Made by a program: the position numbers and the translations under genes
Assembly (NCBI GenBank): GCA_934277435.1
Contig: CAKQUE010000002.1
Location: forward strand, 66,866-130,865
Origin: an uncultured Alphaproteobacteria bacterium
Lineage (GTDB): Bacteria > Pseudomonadota > Alphaproteobacteria > RF32 > CAG-239
Reading direction: 5' to 3'
Length of the DNA: 64,000 nt
Part shown: positions 34,151-43,449 of the stretch, in pieces
Layout: the number at the start of each line of letters is the position of its first letter
Position numbering within the stretch: position 1 is the stretch's first letter
The notes under the pieces: generated by a model
The model's database searches: none
What the model saw: only the letters and a program-made list of their open reading frames with translations
Told to the model about the DNA's origin: nothing

Positions 34151-34851
34151 TGGCTACAATTATGATTGTTGAAGATGAGCAAGCTATCGCCCTGTTATTG
34201 AAATATAACTTAGAAAAAAACGGCTATGAAACCATCACTGTGGCTCATGGAAACCGTGTGCTTAGCGCGGTTGAAAAACACTTGCCGTCGCTGATTTTAC
34301 TGGATTGGATGTTGCCAGAAATGTCCGGTTTGGAACTATGCAAAATTATCCGCAACAATCCGGAGCTGAAAAATATCCCAATCATTATGCTAACCGCAAA
34401 AAGTCAGGAAGAAGACAAAGTTATCGGGCTTTCGGCCGGAGCAGATGACTATGTGACCAAACCTTTTTCCGTACCAGAGCTTTTGGCGCGCATAAAAACC
34501 AATTTGCGCCGTGTCAGCACCACTAACCAGCTAACCAAAAAAGAATATACTTTTCAAGACATCCGTTTGGATACTATTGAAAAAAAAGTTTTTCGCGGCG
34601 AAAATTATATCCGTTTGGGACCAACCGAATTCAGAATTTTAAAGCTGCTGATTGCCAATCCGCGCCATGTTTTTTCGCGAGAAGATTTGTTGCGTGAAGT
34701 TTGGGGCAACAGCGTATACGTTGAAACACGCACGGTAGATGTGCATATCCGCCGCTTGCGCAAAGCTCTAAACGAATTTGGCGCCGACTACATCCGCACC
34801 ATCCGCGCCACCGGCTATTCCATCGACGACCACGAAGTTGAAGCGGAATGA
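34150..34851 (+). CDS. phoB: OmpR/PhoB-family response regulator
   Basis: 233 aa. Receiver domain with phosphoacceptor Asp in LILLDWMLPEMSGLE, conserved Lys in DYVTKPFSVPE, and a winged-helix DNA-binding domain (LGPTEFRILKLLIANPRHVF, TVDVHIRRLRKAL). The sequence is PhoB-like (LDWMLP, VYVETRTVDVHIRRLR). The start overlaps the rpe stop. No histidine kinase gene adjoins it, so its kinase must lie elsewhere. PhoB would control phosphate-starvation genes; other OmpR-type roles are possible. Confidence 0.9.
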   Translation: MATIMIVEDEQAIALLLKYNLEKNGYETITVAHGNRVLSAVEKHLPSLILLDWMLPEMSGLELCKIIRNNPELKNIPIIMLTAKSQEEDKVIGLSAGADDYVTKPFSVPELLARIKTNLRRVSTTNQLTKKEYTFQDIRLDTIEKKVFRGENYIRLGPTEFRILKLLIANPRHVFSREDLLREVWGNSVYVETRTVDVHIRRLRKALNEFGADYIRTIRATGYSIDDHEVEAE

Positions 34852-34857
34852 TAAAAA

Positions 34858-34886
34858 CGGGCAGAAGTTTATCTGCCCAATATTTA
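34858..34886. terminator. Bidirectional terminator between phoB and the large gene
   Basis: GGGCAGA-AGTTTA-TCTGCCC. AT-rich flanks on both sides. Confidence 0.75.
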
Positions 34887-37800
34887 TTATCTAGAAAACC
34901 AATCCGTAAACTTATCCCAAGTACTTTTTTCAACCGGTTTTTTAGCCTGAGCCGGTTCCTTTTGGCTCTGAGCTGGTTTCTTTTGGCTCTGAGCCGGTTT
35001 AATTCCACGCAATTCTGCCACTCGTCGAGCTAAAACTTGATTTTGCTGAGGTTTTGGAGTCTGCTCTTTTTTAGCTTGTTCGGCGGCTTGTTGTTTTTTA
35101 TTTTCATTAGCGACTGGCGTTGTTGACTTTCTATTTTTTCCTGAAAATTTGTTGTATAAGGCTTTGAAAGGCTCTATAATCCGCTCTTTTCGTAAATCAG
35201 AAATTTGCTTTTTGGATAGGCCTGATTTAGATAATAGATCTAAAGAAACTTTTTTACCGTTTTCCATCGGAGCATCAATAATTTTAACTCCTTCCGGAAC
35301 CATAAGCCGATGCTTACTGATATATTCTGAGGTAACTTCTTTTACGTTTTTATGAAGCTTGCCGCTACATTTAAAATTAACATCACCTTTGGTAGGTAAT
35401 TTTATTTCAGAGCATTCTGCGCTAGGGTGCACAACGGCGTCTTGACATTTAGAAAAATCAAGTGTGCGTTCAGGAGCAAATTTAACATTTTCATCAATAT
35501 AAATCTTTCCCTGTTCTGGTAGTTTTATATCTACTTTGCTTAAATCTACATTACTTAAGGTCACTTGTTTACATTTAGACAAATCAATGGAACTGCCTTC
35601 TGGAAATTTACAGTTGCTTAAATTTATGGTTTCACAATCAGAAAAAGAGATTGTACACCCTTTTTCAAATTTTACATTAGACAAATCAATCCTATTTGCT
35701 TGTGTAGGCAGTTTGATTGCCTCACTAAAATTTGTGTTTGACAGGCGAATATTTGCACATTTATCAGGAAAACTAACATTCTGAAGATTACAATCGGATA
35801 ACCCGATATGAGTTTGTTTTGACAAATCTAAATTTTCTGAACTTTTAACATTTATCAAAGTTATATTTTTTACTTTATCCGACAAGTTTACTGACGATAA
35901 TTCTAAATTATCAATATCCATAAAACTAACATTTTCGGCACAATTTGGTAGTTTTATGGATTTGAAATCATTCCTAACATCTACGTATTTTGCATTATAA
36001 TCTGATAAGTCATAATTAAATTTTTTACTATTATATACAGAAATACGTTCATTATTTTTTTGTGATGTAAGTTCTAAGTGTTGTCGCAAACTTTGTTCAA
36101 GTTCAACAGGTTTTATTCGGCCTTTAAATTCAACTTTATCAATATCATGCGGAAATGATGATATATCTAAATTAGAAATTTTATTATTCGAATAATTACG
36201 TGTATTAAAATCTATTTCACCATCGATAATCAAATGCCCGTCAGCGGCTTTTGATAAATGTGCTGCACACCAATCTTTTCCTTTTGTCTTTAATAAAAAA
36301 GATTCTGTAGTTTCTTTTGATAAATCTCCGGCATAATTTAGATTAAAACATCCTTCTTTAGTTATTGGTATGTTATCTAATGATTTTACAGTTTCCTTTT
36401 CTGAAAAAATAATGCATTCAATTTGATAATTTTCAAGTCCTTTCGGCAATTCAACAATATTGGTGCGCTCTAAATTTAATGTTGTTTTATAATTTGGATT
36501 TAAAGTTACACCATCTGGAAATTTATCAAAATTATCACCATTTATTTTGCGTAAAAATAAATCAGGATTCATTTCTTTGATTGATTCTTGATTTATAATT
36601 TTTATTTCATTGGCGCCATATTTAGTTACAGGAATTTCATTTAAATCATTAACCGTTAAATCTATAAAATTTAAATCTTTTATCTGAGTGTTTACAAAAT
36701 TTTTCGGGCATCCTATAAATTTTCCGCTTATATGTTTATTAGATATGTCCCACACGCCGTCTTTATATTCCATTCCAAGTTTACGGCAAAATGTTTGAGC
36801 ATCAACCTTGTCGCAATTTTCAATTGTAGCATTAACTAAAAAGTATCCTTTTGAAGCAAACGGCAAATCATTCATATTCACATGACGAATCTGATTTGCA
36901 TTGAATTCTCCATTAATGGTAACATTGGATAAATCCGGAATTTTTTCAACACCCAAAAAATCAAGACTCAAGCTTTCTTTACAAGTGATTTGACCGCCGT
37001 TTGTTGTTAATGCATCGCGATGAACAAAAGCTTTCAAAAATTCATCTGTTGGTACAGCAGATAAATCAGCATAGTTTTTTGGTGGCAGTTTTTCTCCAAT
37101 TTTAAATTCATAAGAAGTATCAGGTGAATTTTTTATTTTATCTTGTCTATCGGCAACATAACCGACAACTTTATCATCTGAAGGTTCATGCATTGCAAAA
37201 AAATCACGCCACTTTTCATCGGCAATATTGCCGTTTTCATCTAACGGAATAGAATATAACCTATTTTCTCCAAGCTTTCCAACATGTAAATAAATAGCAT
37301 GAACTTTGTTATGATGCGGGGTAACCGGAGTTTCATAAATTTCTCCATCATGACCATTCCAATCTTTGTTTGTATCAGATAATACTCTAGGCTTATCACC
37401 TTCTTCCAAACCGACATTGTGGTAATAAATTTGCTCATCACCCATGCTTTCAAATTCATAAATAAAGCCATATTGAATATCATCGGAAGTAGGTGGATAG
37501 AATGCACCGCCTTTTGTAGAGCTGGTTCCTCCTTTACCAGAAAATGAGCCGCTTATTTCTATGGCCGGAGATGAATGTGCAACTTTTCTTGAATTATATT
37601 CAGAAATGGTGGCATATGGATTATTACCTAAACTGCCGCCGCGGTATAAATATTTACCTCCGTCTTCATAGACGTTTTTAGTAGACATTTCATTAAAATC
37701 AACCGCTTCAGATTTAGAATATGCATCTGAAACCATTTCATCAATAAATGATTTATAATCTCCGCCATGTTTAGTTTCTATTTTACTAAATTCTTCAAAA

Positions 37801-38285
37801 TTTGGATGAGACTCTTTTATATCTATAGCTTTACTATTAGAAGCAGTAGCGCTTAAAGTTTCATCAGCGTCAACACCTATAGCGCGTGATGAGGTGTAAA
37901 TCAAAGATTTTGCTGTCTGTGGGTTGGCATGACCAAGTAATTGATAATCATTTTTTAAGAGTAAATCCTCAATATAAACCGTTGCCTTCAAAGCATCTTC
38001 TGGTTTCATATTAGGACATAAAACGCCGGATTCCGTTATCACATATTTATCAGGAGAAGCGGCTTCTTTATCAATAAATGAAACGGCGTCGATACCTTGT
38101 TCTCTTAATAATGAAACAACTGATTGAACATTTTCAGGTGTCAAAGCACGGTCAGCATTTCTAAAATCTATAGCCACTGCTACATTTTCATTCAACCCTT
38201 CATAGTAGTTTGAAAGTGATTTACGAATCTGTTCACTATACTCTGATTTTGCTAATTCTTGTTCAATTTTGTCTTTAGTCAGCAT
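34887..38285 (-). CDS. Large effector-like protein with ADP-ribosyltransferase-like segment and repeat solenoid (1132 aa)
   Basis: No signal peptide or membrane segment. Residues 1-160 are a helical/alpha-beta region of unknown type. Residues about 205-340 resemble an R-S-E type ADP-ribosyltransferase: YLYRGGSL (Arg215), ISGSFSG and SSTKGG (Ser/Thr motif near 247-257), YGFIYEFES, then GHDGEIYETPVTPHHNKVHA (Glu315/Glu318, an ExxE rather than canonical ExE). Heat-labile-enterotoxin-like toxins have a similar order. Residues about 430-960 form degenerate solenoid repeats with phrases such as RLSNTNFSEAIKLP and INLSNCKFPEGSSIDLSKC. The C terminus is Lys/Gln-rich (QSQKKPAQSQKEPAQAKKPV). AAGGAC precedes the ATG. 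A 96-aa gene lies 25 bases upstream. Enzyme activity is inferred. Confidence 0.7.
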   Translation of the reverse strand: MLTKDKIEQELAKSEYSEQIRKSLSNYYEGLNENVAVAIDFRNADRALTPENVQSVVSLLREQGIDAVSFIDKEAASPDKYVITESGVLCPNMKPEDALKATVYIEDLLLKNDYQLLGHANPQTAKSLIYTSSRAIGVDADETLSATASNSKAIDIKESHPNFEEFSKIETKHGGDYKSFIDEMVSDAYSKSEAVDFNEMSTKNVYEDGGKYLYRGGSLGNNPYATISEYNSRKVAHSSPAIEISGSFSGKGGTSSTKGGAFYPPTSDDIQYGFIYEFESMGDEQIYYHNVGLEEGDKPRVLSDTNKDWNGHDGEIYETPVTPHHNKVHAIYLHVGKLGENRLYSIPLDENGNIADEKWRDFFAMHEPSDDKVVGYVADRQDKIKNSPDTSYEFKIGEKLPPKNYADLSAVPTDEFLKAFVHRDALTTNGGQITCKESLSLDFLGVEKIPDLSNVTINGEFNANQIRHVNMNDLPFASKGYFLVNATIENCDKVDAQTFCRKLGMEYKDGVWDISNKHISGKFIGCPKNFVNTQIKDLNFIDLTVNDLNEIPVTKYGANEIKIINQESIKEMNPDLFLRKINGDNFDKFPDGVTLNPNYKTTLNLERTNIVELPKGLENYQIECIIFSEKETVKSLDNIPITKEGCFNLNYAGDLSKETTESFLLKTKGKDWCAAHLSKAADGHLIIDGEIDFNTRNYSNNKISNLDISSFPHDIDKVEFKGRIKPVELEQSLRQHLELTSQKNNERISVYNSKKFNYDLSDYNAKYVDVRNDFKSIKLPNCAENVSFMDIDNLELSSVNLSDKVKNITLINVKSSENLDLSKQTHIGLSDCNLQNVSFPDKCANIRLSNTNFSEAIKLPTQANRIDLSNVKFEKGCTISFSDCETINLSNCKFPEGSSIDLSKCKQVTLSNVDLSKVDIKLPEQGKIYIDENVKFAPERTLDFSKCQDAVVHPSAECSEIKLPTKGDVNFKCSGKLHKNVKEVTSEYISKHRLMVPEGVKIIDAPMENGKKVSLDLLSKSGLSKKQISDLRKERIIEPFKALYNKFSGKNRKSTTPVANENKKQQAAEQAKKEQTPKPQQNQVLARRVAELRGIKPAQSQKKPAQSQKEPAQAKKPVEKSTWDKFTDWFSR

Positions 38286-38310
38286 ACTCTTAGTCCTTAT
38301 TGCAAAATAA

Positions 38311-38601
38311 TTATCGCTCTATAGATTTTCTTTGCGGAATATTTACATTTGTCTGCATTTTATGTTTATAAATTTCAACAAATTGCTTAGATAGAGTTTC
38401 TCTCATTTCATCTATTTTTTTTATGTCATGAGTAACGCTATAGGCAAGTTTTTGCCACTTCATCATTCCGGTATAAGCAAGCCGCAAAGAACCATCTTCA
38501 TTTGTTGCATCATAAGCAATTTTCAGCCCGCTTTTATGGATAGCTGACTTGTTTTTTATATCTATATTCCAGTCATCTATAAAATCTTTTAACTCTTCCA
38601 T
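38311..38601 (-). CDS. Small protein (96 aa), possible chaperone or immunity partner of the large effector-like protein
   Basis: Starts at ATG 38601 with AGAGGA about 10 bases upstream: MEELKDFIDDWNIDIKNKSA and onward. Charged and helical, cytosolic. The middle (LKIAYDATNEDGSLRLAYTG) is beta-like. It is the first gene of a two-gene unit with the 1132-aa protein, 25 bases before it. Size and position fit a secretion chaperone or immunity protein, but there is no sequence motif that proves it. No family is recognised. Confidence 0.6.
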   Translation of the reverse strand: MEELKDFIDDWNIDIKNKSAIHKSGLKIAYDATNEDGSLRLAYTGMMKWQKLAYSVTHDIKKIDEMRETLSKQFVEIYKHKMQTNVNIPQRKSIER

Positions 38602-38729
38602 TTTACAATATCCTCTAATATATATTTTCCATATTTTACCCAATAATAAATAAGGTTGCAAGCATTATCGGAAAAATAGACAATATTTGTCATATTTTTG
38701 CAATAAATCAACCTAATAGGCTTTATTAC

Positions 38730-38758
38730 TTGACAGATGATTATTTAAATTATATGTA
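38730..38758 (+). promoter_or_regulatory. Promoter of the MATE gene leader
   Basis: TTGACA (38730-38735), 17-bp spacer, TATGTA (38753-38758). Transcription should start near 38765, about 110 bases before the gene. Confidence 0.7.
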
Positions 38759-38764
38759 GTCTAC

Positions 38765-38842
38765 TATGTTTTATATTCCTCATCGGAGGGCTAAAGCCGG
38801 ATAAGATGACTGGGCAAAACCAATTATTATACCGGCCTTTTT
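38765..38842 (+). promoter_or_regulatory. Attenuator-like leader of the MATE gene
   Basis: Within the leader, GCCGGATAA (38796-38804) pairs with TTATACCGGC (38827-38836) with one bulge, and CTTTTTTATATTT follows: an intrinsic terminator before the start codon. Just upstream lie CCTC-ATC-GGAGG and GGCT-AA-AGCC, which could form alternative hairpins and take bases from the terminator stem. This is the layout of a transcription-attenuating riboswitch. No class is recognised with certainty. Confidence 0.5.
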
Positions 38843-38875
38843 TATATTTAAGCAACTTTATTCTATGGTGATTTT

Positions 38876-40231
38876 ATGAACTTTGAAACAGAAAAAATTT
38901 CAACGTTATTTCAAAAAATTTTTATTCCGACTTTACTGGGAATGATTAGTCTGTGCGCCATCACCGCCATTGATGGTATGTTTGTGGGGCACAGTGTGGG
39001 CAGCAATGGTATTGCCGCTATCAACATCATCGCGCCATTGTTTATGGTTTTTACCGGTATTGGTTTGATGTCCGGTATCGGCAGCTCGGTTATTGCCTCA
39101 ATGGCTTTGGCTAAAGGCAAAATAAAATTGGCGCGACTGAACGTTTCTCAATCTTTATTATTCGTTTCTATTTTTGCCGTCATTCTTTCGGCGCTGATGT
39201 TTATATTTCCAGTCAAAACTTCTTATTTGCTTGGTGCTTCTGACTATTTGCTAGACTATGTCAAAACTTATTTGCTGTGGATTTTACCTTCATTTCTATT
39301 TTTGATGTGGATCTTGGTAGGAGTGTTTATGATACGTTTGGACGGCGCGCCTAAACTCGCCATGTGGATTACCATTATTGAATCCGTCACCAACACTTTT
39401 TTAGACTGGCTGTTTATGTTTCCGTTTGGCTGGGGAATTATGGGGGCGGCGCTGGCCTCTAGTATATCAACAATTATCGGCGGTGTATTGACTCTTTATT
39501 ATTTAGTTTACAAGGCTAAAACTCTGAGGCTTTACCCTATCAAAATAGATTTACGAGGCTTTCCGCTTTTTGCAAATAAAATAGCCAGTCAATGCCGAAT
39601 CGGTTCTTCTGCCATGTTTGGCGAAGCAACTATGGCGGTTTTGATGTTTGTCGGCAATCATATATTTATGCAATATTTGGGCGACAATGGCGTGGGTGCA
39701 TTTGGTGTCTGCTGCTATTACGCTCCGTTTGTTTTTATGGTTGGCAACGCTATTGCTCAATCTGCGCAACCGATTATCAGCTACAATTTTGGCCTTTGCA
39801 ATTTAAAACGCGTGAAAGAAACCCTTAAAATAGCCCTGAAAACAGCTTTAGCGTTCGGCGTTTTAACCACCTTTGTTTTTAGTGTATTTCCGCATTTTAT
39901 GGTTGGACTGTTTTTGCAAAATGACAATCCGGCTGCTTTATTGGCTATCGCCGGTTTTCCATACTTTGCAACCGGTTTCAGCTTTTTTATTTTGAATCTG
40001 ACGGTAATCGGTTATTTTCAAAGTTTGGAGCGCATAAAACCAGCAACATTTTTTGCCATGCTGCGCGGAGGCGTATTTTTGGTTCCTGCTTTTATTTTTC
40101 TACCCCAAATTTTAGGTATTGAAGGAATTTGGCTGGCTATGCCGTTTTCAGAAATCTTGACGTTTGCGGCTATTGGCGTTTTTTATTTATTGCAAAACAA
40201 TAGCTGCACAAAAAAAACAGCCTTAAGATAA
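38876..40231 (+). CDS. MATE-family efflux transporter
   Basis: 451 aa, about 12 membrane helices. The N-terminal motif IPTLLGMISLCAITAIDGMF and the second-half repeat (SAMFGEATMAVLMFVGNHIF) are typical of MATE pumps of the DinF/MepA type, which export cationic compounds in exchange for Na+ or H+. The start has GGTG upstream. Its leader has an attenuator-like terminator, so expression may respond to a ligand, possibly one that the pump exports. A terminator follows the stop. Confidence 0.92.
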   Translation: MNFETEKISTLFQKIFIPTLLGMISLCAITAIDGMFVGHSVGSNGIAAINIIAPLFMVFTGIGLMSGIGSSVIASMALAKGKIKLARLNVSQSLLFVSIFAVILSALMFIFPVKTSYLLGASDYLLDYVKTYLLWILPSFLFLMWILVGVFMIRLDGAPKLAMWITIIESVTNTFLDWLFMFPFGWGIMGAALASSISTIIGGVLTLYYLVYKAKTLRLYPIKIDLRGFPLFANKIASQCRIGSSAMFGEATMAVLMFVGNHIFMQYLGDNGVGAFGVCCYYAPFVFMVGNAIAQSAQPIISYNFGLCNLKRVKETLKIALKTALAFGVLTTFVFSVFPHFMVGLFLQNDNPAALLAIAGFPYFATGFSFFILNLTVIGYFQSLERIKPATFFAMLRGGVFLVPAFIFLPQILGIEGIWLAMPFSEILTFAAIGVFYLLQNNSCTKKTALR

Positions 40232-40249
40232 AAACTTAAGACTGTTTTT
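40207..40249 (+). terminator. Terminator of the MATE gene
   Basis: AAAAAACAGCCTTAAG / CTTAAGACTGTTTTTT, long stem with T-run. Confidence 0.9.
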
Positions 40250-40296
40250 TAATCAGATGCAATTTGCTTCTGACTGCTTATTTTCTAAAGATTGAA

Positions 40297-40330
40297 AAAC
40301 TTATGCCGCGAGTATATCTCACGGCATAAA
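40297..40330 (-). terminator. Terminator of the ABC exporter gene
   Basis: TATGCCG-GAG/CTC-CGGCATA stem (40302-40326); minus strand reads AAGTTTTTCAATC after it. Confidence 0.75.
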
Positions 40331-40350
40331 AAGTAAATATCTTTTATATA

Positions 40351-42111
40351 TTAGGAAAGCTGAGCTTGATAAAGCGAGGCATAAATACTGTCAGGTTTGG
40401 CAATCAGTTCTTTATGCGTGCCGGTTTCAACAATTTTACCATAGTTTACAACCACAATCTTATCAGCATTATGCACAGTCGAAAGCCGGTGCGCTATCAC
40501 AAACACAGTTCTGTCTGCCATCAAATTATCTATAGCTTGCTGCACTATGGCTTCAGATTTATTATCCAAAGCCGAAGTTGCCTCATCTAAAATAACTATC
40601 GGAGCATTTTTGATAAACGCGCGCGCAATGGCTATACGCTGTTTTTGGCCGCCGGAAAGCAGCACTCCGCGTTCGCCGATTTGCGTATCCAAACCTTTTG
40701 GAAGTTCTTTGATAAAATCAGTCAGACAAGCGCAAGAAACTGCGTATTCAATTTCTTTATCGCCGGCGCCTTCATTGCCTAGCAAAATATTATCGCGAAT
40801 AGTTCCGGAAAACAAAAAGTTATCCTGAAAAACAACAGCAATTTTATCACGCAAAGAATATAGCGAATAATCTCGAATATCTGTACCGTCTATCAAAATT
40901 TGCCCTGAAGTCACGTCATAAAAACGCGGCAGCAAATTAACCATTGTTGTTTTTCCGCCGCCGGAATTACCAACTAAAGCAATGGTTTGACCTTTTTTGA
41001 TGTCTAAATTAATATCTTTCAGCACCGGTTTTCCGGCAACATATTCAAAGTTTACGTTTTTATAAGAAATACCGCGGTTGATTTCTTTCAGTTCTTTAGC
41101 GTTTGGTTTATCAACAATTTTTGGTGCTTGCTGCAGCAGTTCAAACACCCGTTCCATTGCCATCAATGCAATCTGCACATTATTAAAATTGTTGCCGATA
41201 CCTTTAATCGGATTATAAAGCAAAATCAGCGCTGCCACAAACGACACAAAGTTTCCGGCCGTTATTTGATGATGCACAATCAAATAGCTGCCCACCCAAA
41301 TAACTAAAGCAATACCCAGTGACACCACAAAGTGCATCAACGGAGAAAGCATACCCGTACGCTGCACCATTTTCATACCAAGCTTAAAAACACGGCGCAA
41401 AGTGTCATCAAAACGACTGTTCTGGTAGTCATACAAATTGTATGATGAAATAATGCGGTTACCGCAAAAACTTTCATTATAGTGTGTTACCACCTCGGCA
41501 CTTGTAAACACTGTTTTTTTGTTAATATCTTTAATGCGTTTTCTAACTCTGGTCAGCGGGAATAAAGCACAAAACAGCACAATCACAGCAATAATCGCCA
41601 GCTGCCAGCTATTATAAAACAGCACAACAATTAAAGAAATTGAAGAAAAAAAGCGGGTGGAAAACTGTTTAATATTACTCAACAATCCGCTGCAGGCCGC
41701 GTCAACATCGTTATTGAAACGCATCATAACATTGCCGGAAGTCGTTGTGTCAAAAAAAGACGCTTCAAATTTCATCAGTTTTTCAAACAAAGAAATTTTT
41801 ACATCGCTGGCAATGCGATTACCAACCCAAGTATTTGTAAAATTGGCGGCAAATGTCAAAACACCTTGCAAAGCGCTGAATAAAATAATCACCAACGGAA
41901 TCCACATCGTATTAGTGTTTTTTTCTATCATCATCACATCCATATAAGGCTTGAGCGCCCAAGCAATGACCGCATCCATGGCACCGACAGGCAACGTCAG
42001 CAAAATAGCCAGCAAAGCCCTGCCCCAATATGGTTTTATAAACGGCCACATCTGCCCATAGTCATAAAGCACATGATTATTTTTAATTTTTTCTTTTAGT
42101 TTAGCAAACAT
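40351..42111 (-). CDS. ABC exporter, MsbA-like (membrane and ATPase domains fused)
   Basis: 586 aa. Six membrane helices in residues about 20-300, then an ATPase domain: Walker A VGNSGGGKTTMVNLLPRFYD, signature LLSGGQKQRIAIARAF, Walker B IVILDEATSALD, and H-loop VIAHRLST. The N-terminal ALKPYMDVMM and the size match the MsbA/lipid-A flippase group, but lipid or drug export cannot be told apart from sequence. AAGGA precedes the ATG. It is a single gene with its own terminator. Confidence 0.9.
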   Translation of the reverse strand: MFAKLKEKIKNNHVLYDYGQMWPFIKPYWGRALLAILLTLPVGAMDAVIAWALKPYMDVMMIEKNTNTMWIPLVIILFSALQGVLTFAANFTNTWVGNRIASDVKISLFEKLMKFEASFFDTTTSGNVMMRFNNDVDAACSGLLSNIKQFSTRFFSSISLIVVLFYNSWQLAIIAVIVLFCALFPLTRVRKRIKDINKKTVFTSAEVVTHYNESFCGNRIISSYNLYDYQNSRFDDTLRRVFKLGMKMVQRTGMLSPLMHFVVSLGIALVIWVGSYLIVHHQITAGNFVSFVAALILLYNPIKGIGNNFNNVQIALMAMERVFELLQQAPKIVDKPNAKELKEINRGISYKNVNFEYVAGKPVLKDINLDIKKGQTIALVGNSGGGKTTMVNLLPRFYDVTSGQILIDGTDIRDYSLYSLRDKIAVVFQDNFLFSGTIRDNILLGNEGAGDKEIEYAVSCACLTDFIKELPKGLDTQIGERGVLLSGGQKQRIAIARAFIKNAPIVILDEATSALDNKSEAIVQQAIDNLMADRTVFVIAHRLSTVHNADKIVVVNYGKIVETGTHKELIAKPDSIYASLYQAQLS

Positions 42112-42211
42112 TGATATTCCTTATTTTTTTGGTTACTCTAAATAAAAAAAATCCAAAAGTAAACTGTTTGTCGTCAGATATAAACGGGTAATTTAAGAAA
42201 ATAACGAATAT

Positions 42212-42245
42212 TTTAAAGGCGGCCACCTTTCTGATAACCGCCTTT
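42212..42245 (-). terminator. Terminator of the M20 peptidase gene
   Basis: AAAGGCGG (42214-42221) / CCGCCTTT (42237-42244), minus strand followed by AAAATATTCG; weak T-run. Confidence 0.6.
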
Positions 42246-42256
42246 GCCAGTTTATT

Positions 42257-43363
42257 TTATCTATTTTGCGCCAGTTTTTCTAAAAATTTAATTTGAATAG
42301 CCGCTATTTGCTTTACGCTTTCAATATCCACATATTCACCGGAAGCGTGCATACCCTCGCCGGTGCCGGAGTGCATAATTACCGTAGAACCTTTGACGGC
42401 AAAAGCGCGCGAATCAGTGGCTCCGCCAATGTGTTCAAATTCAATCTCTCGGCCCAAAACATTTTCGGCCAGCTTTTTATATTCTAAAATATAAGGGTTG
42501 TCTTCGGCCATAACCACCGGAGTTGATGATGAAACAATTTTATAACTTACACCGTCAACCAAACATGATTTTAACTTTTCTTCCAGCTGTTCCACGGTTG
42601 AATTTTCGGTCAATCTAAAATCAAGTAAAGCTTCAGCATAATTTGACAGCACATTAGAAACCTGCCCGCCGTTTATAATAGCCATATGAACCGTATCAAA
42701 CCATGTATCTTGCGGCTGCGGCAAGTTTTTGGCATAATAAGGATATATTTTTCGGATATTCTGCCAACTTTGCAGCAGCAGTTCGTTGGCGTCAATACCC
42801 TCCCACGGCGTCGAGCCATGCGCTTCTTGCCCTTTAGCCAGCAACTTGACAAACACCGGATTTTTGCACTTGCTGACAATTTTGGTTATATCTCCGCCCA
42901 CATCGTTATCCAAAACTATTTGCGCTTTAATATCCGGATAAGCTTCTAAAAATGACTCGGTTGACTTGCTGCCCTTTTCTTCATCTGTGGAAAGAATCAC
43001 ACCAAATTTAAGCGGGAGCTTATGCTCATAAACATACATCATAGAATTTAAGGCGACAGCGGCAAAAGATTTCATATCCAAAGTGCCGCGTCCAAATAAT
43101 TTTCCATCTTTTTCAACGGGATTAAACATTTCATCTGCCGCCGGAACAACATCTATATGCCCCAAAACCAACACATCAAAATCCACACCGTCTGTATTGC
43201 GCAAAAACACCACCGGAGATGCCGTAGTCTGAAAAACTTCTGTTGTTATTGGTGTATCCGCAAATTTTTTAACAATATAATCTGCGGCTTTTTTAATTTC
43301 GGTTTTATTGCCCGTTTCGGTTCTGAAACGAATTAAATCTTTTACTGTTTCCATCAAATCCAT
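42257..43363 (-). CDS. M20 family zinc peptidase/deacylase (ArgE/DapE-like)
   Basis: 368 aa from ATG 43363 (AAAGGGG upstream). The longer frame to 43471 starts in the divergent gene and is not credible. Metal and catalytic motifs: VLVLGHIDVVPA, GRGTLDMKSF, STDEEKGSK, VLDNDVGGDITK and the C-terminal GGATDSRAF with HSGTGEGMHASGEYVD. These fit dimetal hydrolases such as acetylornithine deacetylase, succinyl-diaminopimelate desuccinylase and dipeptidases. No biosynthetic neighbours help choose. It is divergent from the SH3 gene. Confidence 0.88.
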   Translation of the reverse strand: MDLMETVKDLIRFRTETGNKTEIKKAADYIVKKFADTPITTEVFQTTASPVVFLRNTDGVDFDVLVLGHIDVVPAADEMFNPVEKDGKLFGRGTLDMKSFAAVALNSMMYVYEHKLPLKFGVILSTDEEKGSKSTESFLEAYPDIKAQIVLDNDVGGDITKIVSKCKNPVFVKLLAKGQEAHGSTPWEGIDANELLLQSWQNIRKIYPYYAKNLPQPQDTWFDTVHMAIINGGQVSNVLSNYAEALLDFRLTENSTVEQLEEKLKSCLVDGVSYKIVSSSTPVVMAEDNPYILEYKKLAENVLGREIEFEHIGGATDSRAFAVKGSTVIMHSGTGEGMHASGEYVDIESVKQIAAIQIKFLEKLAQNR

Positions 43364-43449
43364 TTTTTTGCCCCTTTCTTTTTTAATTTTTACTCTTTTT
43401 TTAATATATATCTTTATCATTGATTTAAATTTAGTAAAAGGGAAGAAAA

